A stretch of DNA of 64,000 nucleotides from Lophium mytilinum (Eukaryota > Ascomycota > Dothideomycetes > Mytilinidiales > Mytilinidiaceae), in assembly GCA_010093605.1 (NCBI GenBank), contig MU004196.1, forward strand, positions 1,018,255 to 1,082,254. The letters are read 5' to 3'. Each line of letters opens with the position of its first letter. Positions within the stretch are counted from its first letter, which is position 1. A program made the position numbers and the translations under genes. The notes beneath the pieces are model-generated. The model was not told where the DNA came from, did no database searches, and saw nothing but the letters and a program-made list of their open reading frames with translations. Positions 57,580 through 64,000 of the stretch are shown in pieces.

Positions 57580-59273
57580 TCACGCCGTCTGCGGCTGGCC
57601 CAAGCGCAGCGCCAACAATGCCCGTACGTCCGTCACGTACTGCAGGCCCTCTAGCAGTGGGATGAGATGCAGCAGATCATTGTCCGTTGGGTCGCTTATC
57701 CAACCTTCAATGGGTATGGCATTGTCTGGAGATCAGGTCAGCGGGCGGCGACCGTATTGTTGGGCCGGAAGCAAACATACCTTCGTTAAATATGTAGCTC
57801 ATTGGACTGTTGTCCACGATCATGACTTTGCTCAGGTCCGGCTCAACTTGCGCGAGGTCTTTGATATATGCCCCGTTCCGGAACGTGCAATGCTGGCGGT
57901 AGTATCGTCCCGCAAAGTATTTCCTCTCCACTTCAAGCCAATCGATGACCGGATCGGCGTACTCCTGGACCGATGCAGTGAAGACAATCAAATTGTACCA
58001 TTTGCAAACCTGATGCCGACATGTTAGCTGCGGCCGTTAATGGAATTCGATGACTACAAACCTTGCGCAAGAACTCGTCGCAATGTGGTCGCTTATGCAC
58101 GTAATACAGAATTGGAACCTGGGGGCCGATCATTGTGCCTCCCGCGCCGACAGGCTGTTGAAGCTTGACTTCCACCATGTGGCCAGTAGTATATCTACCG
58201 CCTTTAGCCATGCTGTGTATTAGCGTCTCATCTAGATCGATTATGAGGGTTTTCTGATGTGGGCCGACTGCTGACACCCCGGACGTGGTGTATGAGGGCT
58301 GCCTTCTCGGCACCAAAGGCCGTGGTGGCTGTGGAGCTCGAGGGAATTTAGTGAGCTTCGCGGACGAAGCGGGACTGGTGGGTGACTTCAAGGCAGCTGC
58401 AGCTTCTGCCGATACCTGCTCTGTCGAGCCGGATGCGCCTCTTTGAGCCTGTCCCTTCTTTGCCTTTCGCTGTCTCAATGCGTCTTCGTTGTGAAGTTTG
58501 ATGCGGATTGATCGCTTGGCCGGTGCAATTTCCTCTGCCGAGGTTGATGCCATCGACTTCGACCGTGTATGGCGCGAGGGTGTATCATTGTCCTCGTCCC
58601 GGGTGGGAGGTCTCTCACTGTCGACCTCGGAGTCTGACGTTATTGCTGTCGATGTTGACGCGATGGATGGGGACCGTCTTGTAGGTCTCTTAAGACGCGG
58701 CTTCCCTGTGTTGACCCTTCGGGCTTCGCGGTCTTCCCTCTCTGCCGAGTCCGAATTATCCCGGCTCTTCAGTTTTTCTGCCACAGGTCCCCGCCGCTTG
58801 CGAGAGAATGGACGCGCTATTTTGTATACCGGAGAGAGGATGGAGAAATGGCCTTCGTCATCGTAGAAACAGGCAATGACATATGTGCCGGGTGCTACTA
58901 TAGCCGTGATTAGAACCTTGAGCGTCCCCACGACGGCTTGTGAAACGCGCTTTGGTATGAGCCAAGTCCTCGACACATTGGGCTCTGGATATGACCCGTC
59001 CCGTGAATCGCCGAGTAGGGGGGACTTCTCATCGAATTGGGATGCATAGGCGTCGTCTCCGTTGGAGGCAAGAGCCTCCGCTTTAGTGGCAACCATGTCG
59101 CCTTTATCATTTACAGCTTCTATGCCAGACAGACCCTCATCATTCTTGTGTTGTGCTGTGTATGTAGGCCGAGGATCCGCTGTGAGGATGTTGCTTTCTG
59201 ATCCCGCGCGTGACCGTTGAGGGCTAGGAGGGGGAGTTGAGCCGATGGCGGAAAGGATGTTCAGAGAGTTCAT
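57580..59273 (-). CDS. NEM1: Nem1-type phosphatase (HAD/FCP1 family), nuclear envelope
   Basis: Three exons (59273-58062, 58009-57781, 57725-57580) give 528 residues. With Spo7 it dephosphorylates and activates lipin (Pah1) at the nuclear/ER membrane, controlling fat storage. The start MNSLNILSAIGS is chosen over an open upstream extension (to 59615) that lacks conservation. A membrane stretch lies near residue 100 (VVGTLKVLITAIVAPGTYVIACFY). A long charged linker follows. The catalytic motif is DLDETLIHS, where the first Asp is the phosphate acceptor. Later blocks are YVHKRPHCDEFLRK, IVFTASVQEYADPVIDWLE, IVDNSPMSYIFNEDNAIPI and DPTDNDLLHLIPLLEGL. The catalytic core is complete. Confidence 0.94.
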
Positions 59274-59699
59274 GCTCCGGGGCAAGCCATGAACGAGTGA
59301 ATGACGACCTCCAAGAGCTTCTACGGGGATAAAATGGCGATGCGCCTGGGTTCGGATACGAGACTCTGCGCTTGTTGAGGCGCGCTCTGGGTGAGATTTG
59401 CGGCGCGGAGTTCGGAAGGGCTGGGAGGACAGGCGCGGAACGGTTTCAACCCGTGGCACCTCTGGAGAACCTTGAGCGGGCCGGGGGTTTGATGAGCCAC
59501 GAGCGCAGACGAAAGAGGCGTTGGTTGAAAGGCAAAATATGCAGAGTGCTGGTCGGGCGATGTTTCGAAGCAATAAGCAATGACGACGGCTCTCCCGAGG
59601 CCCGTGGGCTTCCACGTGATATCAATATTGACTTCATATCGCCGAGGTACGCCAATGAACTTTCAACACCCGTCATCAGATAAGCAAAACAATCGCAAT
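59274..59699. other. promoter region of NEM1
   Basis: An upstream extension of the NEM1 frame overlaps this region but carries no recognisable sequence. No separate gene is seen. Confidence 0.4.
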
Positions 59700-60590
59700 T
59701 CACAGGTTCGTAAACGTTACATCCTATCGTAGATTAAGAAAATAGGCCAGGGGACTCCAGACAGCGCTACCACACATCCAAAGCGATTCCTATCATCAAG
59801 TCAATATACTGTACACATACCTCTGAAGCTCTGAATTGAACAAGCCGAGTTCTCGAACTGTAGCCCTCCATGAGGAGTTGAAGCGCTTCGATAGCGTAAT
59901 AATACCCCTTCAATGCCTATCAGATTCACGTAGTCCAAAACGTTACATCCTATTTCAATCTCGTATACCAAGCTAGAGGACTTCAGACGGCGCTATCACA
60001 CCGGCAAAGCATCTGCGTGCAGCACCTGATTCTATCGGGCTGGTAACATGAATAGATTTGAAGGCCTAGAATCTCATTGTTGAGTTTTTGAGATTATCGC
60101 CCTTCCTGAGGAGTTGAAGCGCTTCAATAGCGTAAGAGTACCCTTCCAATGCCTATCTGATTCATGTAGTCTGAAACGTTACATCCTGTTCTGAATTGGT
60201 GTACTAAGCCAAAGGACTTCAGACGGCGCTATTACACCGGCAAAACGACTGCGTGCAGCACCTGATTCTATGATGCTAGAAATATGAATAGATTAAAGGC
60301 TTGAAATCTCACTGCTGATTTCTTTACATTATAGCCGTTGATAAGTAGTTGAATAGCTTTAACAGTGTAAGAAGCCCCTTCCACTACCTATCTAATTCAT
60401 GTAGTGTAAAACCTTACATCCTGCCCTAAAAAAGTTAGAGGACTGGAGGACTTCAGACGGCGCTATCACGCATCTAAACGCCTGGTACTATAAGGTCAGC
60501 AGCACGAATAGTTCTGAAGCTCTGGATTCGGTACACTGAGCCTTTGAATTGCAACCTTTGATGAGGAGTTGAAGCGCTTCAACACCGTAT
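59700..60590. repeat. tandem array of about four 235-bp units
   Basis: Three landmarks recur in order with a period of about 230-240 bp. 'acgttacatcct' occurs near 59712, 59942, 60177 and 60411. 'gacttcagacggcgctat' occurs near 59752 (variant), 59982, 60218 and 60452. 'gaggagttgaagcgcttc' occurs near 59872, 60109, 60338 (variant) and 60556. Units differ by many point changes, so the array is old. No coding frame spans the units. It is unrelated in sequence to loci A-C. Confidence 0.85.
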
Positions 60591-60829
60591 CCAGATTAGC
60601 AGTTTGAAGATACACCCCTCCCAATTTGAAGAATAAATAATCATATTAAATAAATCAACTCGATCTACACGGCCTATCCAGAAGGCCAAGTCATGGGTCT
60701 GTAAATCAGCCCGGGGTATAACCATATTTTCCGAGTGCAGACTACTCTTAAAAGTGCTCCAATGCATGCCCTATTGCGCCAAAATTGAAAGAAGAATCGA
60801 AAAATTTGGACCATTACTCTCTCTACTAT

Positions 60830-62767
60830 CTACATCATCAGCATGTTCTGCACGTTTCGTGCGTGTTTGGCCTCCGCCTCCGCCCTCTCCCTCCCCAACT
60901 TCTCCAACAAGTACGCCCACGACTGGGGCGTCGGCGCCTTTGCGATGTCTAGGGACTTCTTGTAACTTGGGCAAAGAACCAGAACCTCCGGTGCCATTGG
61001 GGGGACCATTTCCGCCGCTTTTTGGAAGAATTCTTCCTTTCTCTCCGTCTTCAACCGCGCGTTCTCGTTACGGACCCTCCGAGCTTCCTCTTTCTCGAAC
61101 TTCTCGATCTTTAGGGCAAACTCTACCCTCTCTGTCGCCAACCTCTGCTTCTCCTCCAAGTACTGCCTTTTCTCATCCGCCGAGGCGGCATTCAGGTCTG
61201 GGAACGTGGTCAAGAACTCGTTAATCGCGTTGTTTAGCTCCGTGGTGTGGAAGATGCTGGTGCTGAACCGCTCTGTGGCGGGCCCGGCCTTCGTGTAGTT
61301 CTTCCAGGAATCTTTAGTACCGGATGGGACACATTTCAGGACTTCAGGCGCGAGGGCAACGTGTGCTTGACCTAGCCTCTGCTTGATGGTATTGAGCGCG
61401 TCCTGCTGCTATAAGACGAGTTAGTAACATTCCAAACTACTCAGAGCCGGAAAACATACCACAACGAGCTCTGTGCTCATGTGAGCCTGGCACAAACGCT
61501 TGCAAAAGGCCCAATACGTCTTCCTCGCGAGCTTGTCCTCACACCCTGTCACCTGGCAGCCCTTACGATTACTAAGAAGGTTCGCGTATTGTTCCTCGGA
61601 GAGTCCAGGCAGAGGGTCTGGAATCTCGTTGCCGTAGGTATTGACTCGGCTGTCTCGCCATACTGCGGTGTGATTGGCAAGCAGTGGCATGAAGAACTGC
61701 ATGTCGCGACATGTGAGAAGGGTGTTCGGGTGACTCCACTTGAAGACGTTGTTCCAGATACACGCTGATACTGGTGTTCTGACCGGGTTGCTGACGCGGA
61801 GTTTAGTAGGTCGAGGGTTTGGGTCTTGCGTGTCCTTTGGCTCAGAGCGCTTGCGCTTTTTCGAGACGGCCGCCTTGGGTACCTCGTGTTGGATGTGACG
61901 GAGGGGCTGTAGAGGCTCAACAGTTTGCGTGGACTGTAAAGAATGAGCCTGATCGGTAGATAGAGTCGCGGTGGCAGAGTGGGCGGGCTCATTGAGCTGC
62001 TGGAAGGCGGACGTGGGGGCAGGCTGGTACGTTGTGTCGACGTGCTGCTGTGCGGAAGGTGTGGGTTGGTGGGTAGAGTTAGAAGACTGTCGCATCCAGT
62101 TGAGTGGGTTCAGAGCAGTCTGGAGAGGTTGGTGGAGTCGGCTGAAGTGCTGCTGAGCAGGAACGACAGGTCGGTCGGAGGAGTCAGGAGACGGACGCAT
62201 CTGGTCGAGGTGCTGTCGAGTTGTTTGGGAAGGCTGGTTGAGCTGGCCAAAGCGGTACTCGGTAGGAGTGCTGGCTTGGTAAGGATCTTCGAGCGGATGT
62301 CGGATGGACTGCTGATACGTCTGCTGGGGAGGAGGCTGGTAGATCTGGCCGAAGCGCTGCGGGGGGGGAGGGGTGACTCGATGGGCACTGTCCAGCGATT
62401 GTCGGGCTGACTGCTGAAGAGGCTCGTGCATCTGGACGAAGTGCTGCTGGGCAAGAGGGTTGCGGTTCATCGGGTCCTGGATTGGATCGTGTTGTTGCTG
62501 AGTTGATCGCGGGTGCTGGTCTAGAGGGCCGTGGGGAAGCAGCCGCTCAGCCTGGTAGGCATGATAGCGAAAAGGCGGATCTGAGCCGAAACCCTGTTGG
62601 CCAGATTGGTCGTGTTGTTGCATAGCGTCGAGGGGTTGACCGGCCGGCTTAACAGTCTGGCCGTGTTGCGCATTGCGGATATGGCGACGGAAGTTTAAGT
62701 AGCCTTCGACGCCTATCAGAGACCTGGTGGCCTCTTGAGGATCGACCTTGAAGCTGACATCGCCCAT
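60830..62767 (-). CDS. F-box-like protein with Cys-rich YWAF motif and Gln-rich N-terminus
   Basis: Two exons (62767-61460 and 61408-60830) give 628 residues. Residues 30-290 are Gln/Pro/His-rich and disordered. A basic patch SKKRKRSEPK follows. The middle contains a degenerate F-box-like stretch (VFKWSHPNTLLTCRDMQFF...HTAVWRDSRVN). The typical companion block DPLPGLSEEQYANLL and a Cys pair block GCQVTGCEDKLARKTYWAFCKRLC come next. The C-terminal 150 residues are a charged coiled coil with two near-identical Glu/Arg stretches. Such proteins may bind SCF, but the F-box is weak. The frame is open upstream to 63016; MGDVSFKVDPQEA is the likelier start. Confidence 0.72.
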
Positions 62768-63747
62768 GGTGACGGTTCCAAGGTGCACAGATGTCGGAGA
62801 AGAAAGAGGCGGTGATTGAGACGGAGATGGAGGTGGAGATGGAGATGGAGATGCAGATGCAGACGCAACAAGTGGAAAGGTGATCAGAGCGCGAGCCGAC
62901 GAGGTCAGCAGGCTAGCGAAAGTAAAAGGGTAAAGAGAGTCGACGCAGAAGAAATGTGTCGGTGGATGGTGCAAGGAAAGGTGTTGAGGTCGCTGGTGTA
63001 GAAGATATAGTGGCAAGCGAAACTGTCCATTATTGTGCGGGCGAACAATAGCAGGTGCGCCTTTTACTTAGGTGAAGTTCGCAGAGGCGGCCCGCGCCAA
63101 TTCCACGTGGCTTATATTATTGTGCGGAAAATCCCTTTGGTACCAGTGATTCGCTGGAGCAAAAGAGGCACTGTAGCCTTCCAGAGTGCTCAAATTACTT
63201 TGCTGCTGAGCGCTCTGATGTTGGCGATGACGGTCGACGGGGGTTGATGCCGCTGTGGCGGAATGCCTCCGAGGCGGCCACGTGACATTGGTTCCACCCC
63301 TGCACGAAATAGCGGCTCCACATACCGCGGAAAGCTTGGCCTTTGGTTGGAGGCTCAGGGGCGTTTGAGACACTCCATGAGCAGCTACACTCCGGAGCTT
63401 AGGTCTGTATCGTAAGGAATTTGGGTCAGCCTCATCACCGCGTTGATAGTCGACTTCCGAATGGGTTTCCGTTCGAGCATAATACTATCGCACGGCCGGG
63501 TAGCGAATCATTCGTGAATAAGCATTGAGCATAATGTTGTAGGTAGGTACTTTGTGGCCATGTTAATTGACCCTTTCAAGCCTCAAGACAGCAGAGCTTA
63601 GGACTAGGCCTCTATCTATGTTACCTCAAGAACGTCTTCCTTACTTATCATCCCTCACGATTACACAATTCAACATGTCGGTAGCAAAGTATGACAGATT
63701 TCGGTTGCTAATACGGTGGGATATCGACAATCGCCATGTTGTGAACA
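62768..63747. promoter_or_regulatory. divergent promoter region, F-box-like gene / dehydrogenase
   Basis: About 980 bp. A hexamer run of the GGAGAT type (about 62820-62855) lies close before the F-box-like start. No gene is supported, although short frames exist on both strands. Confidence 0.45.
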
Positions 63748-64000
63748 ATGACGACTACACGGGATGCATATGAAACCGCCGATGCCCCCATCCCAACGCT
63801 GACACCGCAGAATACAAAATCCGGCATGTCCTTCTTGCAACTCGAAGGCCTCCATGTCTTTGTGACAGGGGCGGCGGGAGGGATTGGATCAAGCATAGTT
63901 ACCGAATTCCTGGGTAAAGATCGCGAAATCTATTGCGCAGATGGTGGAATTCTCATGCTGACCGGACTGCAGCGCAAGGATGCAATGTTACTGGCCATGA
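63748..64000 (+). CDS. short-chain dehydrogenase/reductase, 5' part only
   Basis: Exon 1 (63748-63913) starts MTTTRDAYETADAP and reaches the nucleotide-binding motif in LHVFVTGAAGGIGSSIVTEFL (TGxxxGIG), the Rossmann signature of SDR enzymes. A 59-nt intron (63914-63972, ending CTGCAG) joins in phase to AQGCNVTGHD, the usual second beta strand. The gene then runs off the window. Substrate and cofactor preference cannot be judged from this fragment. Confidence 0.85.
   Translation, partial: MTTTRDAYETADAPIPTLTPQNTKSGMSFLQLEGLHVFVTGAAGGIGSSIVTEFLGKDREIYCADGGILMLTGLQRKDAMLLAM

Noticed and set aside
59274-59615. N-terminal extension of NEM1 to 59615
   Set aside because: It has no family resemblance and MNSLNILSAIGS gives a natural start.

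Overview
The window looks like nuclear DNA of a filamentous ascomycete (Pezizomycotina; Dothideomycetes would fit, but I cannot prove the class). The evidence is dense genes on both strands, many short introns (about 42-110 nt, a few longer) with GTATGT/GTGAGT-type donors and CTAAC/CTAAT branch sites, fungus-specific families (Aim19, HLJ1-type J protein, NACHT NLR, EthD-like barrel), and decayed transposons with changes that could be RIP. Exon models below were built by hand from splice signals and frame; almost all close to a multiple of three.

Layout. 1-5.9 kb is wreckage: a TpA-rich stretch, a 200-bp MITE-like element, the 3' end of a Tad1-like LINE, and a decayed Aurora-kinase copy that still shows introns. 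5.9-10 kb holds an EthD-like protein, a small membrane protein and a compact RecQ helicase. 10-29 kb is mostly housekeeping: UBA/UBX protein, VAP/Scs2, asparagine synthetase with a Gcn4/CPC1 site, cytochrome c heme lyase, mevalonate-diphosphate decarboxylase, ER J protein, Aim19, the E4 ubiquitin ligase Ufd2 and Rho1. 31-50 kb holds MLH3, a disordered protein, an HhH protein, a large JmjC/4CXXC/AT-hook chromatin protein, COQ2, a secreted GH16 glucanase, alanine-glyoxylate aminotransferase and the retromer subunit VPS29. 51-64 kb holds a TPX2-like protein with degrons, a NACHT NLR, the lipin phosphatase Nem1, an F-box-like protein and the start of a short-chain dehydrogenase.

Many genes form divergent pairs with shared promoters: UBX/VAP, heme lyase/MVD, J protein/Aim19, MLH3/disordered protein, JmjC/COQ2, AGX1/VPS29. 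Intergenic space carries two repeat families: a degenerate unit of about 105-150 bp at three loci (16.6, 50.3 and 54.3 kb) and a separate tandem array of about 235-bp units at 59.7-60.6 kb.

I see no biosynthetic cluster, CRISPR array, rRNA or convincing tRNA. The most unusual items are the dispersed repeat family, the Aurora-kinase relic, a 15-nt microexon in VPS29, a GC-AG intron in the glucanase, a one-base frame conflict in the RecQ gene, and a possible dual-start mitochondrial form of the aminotransferase.
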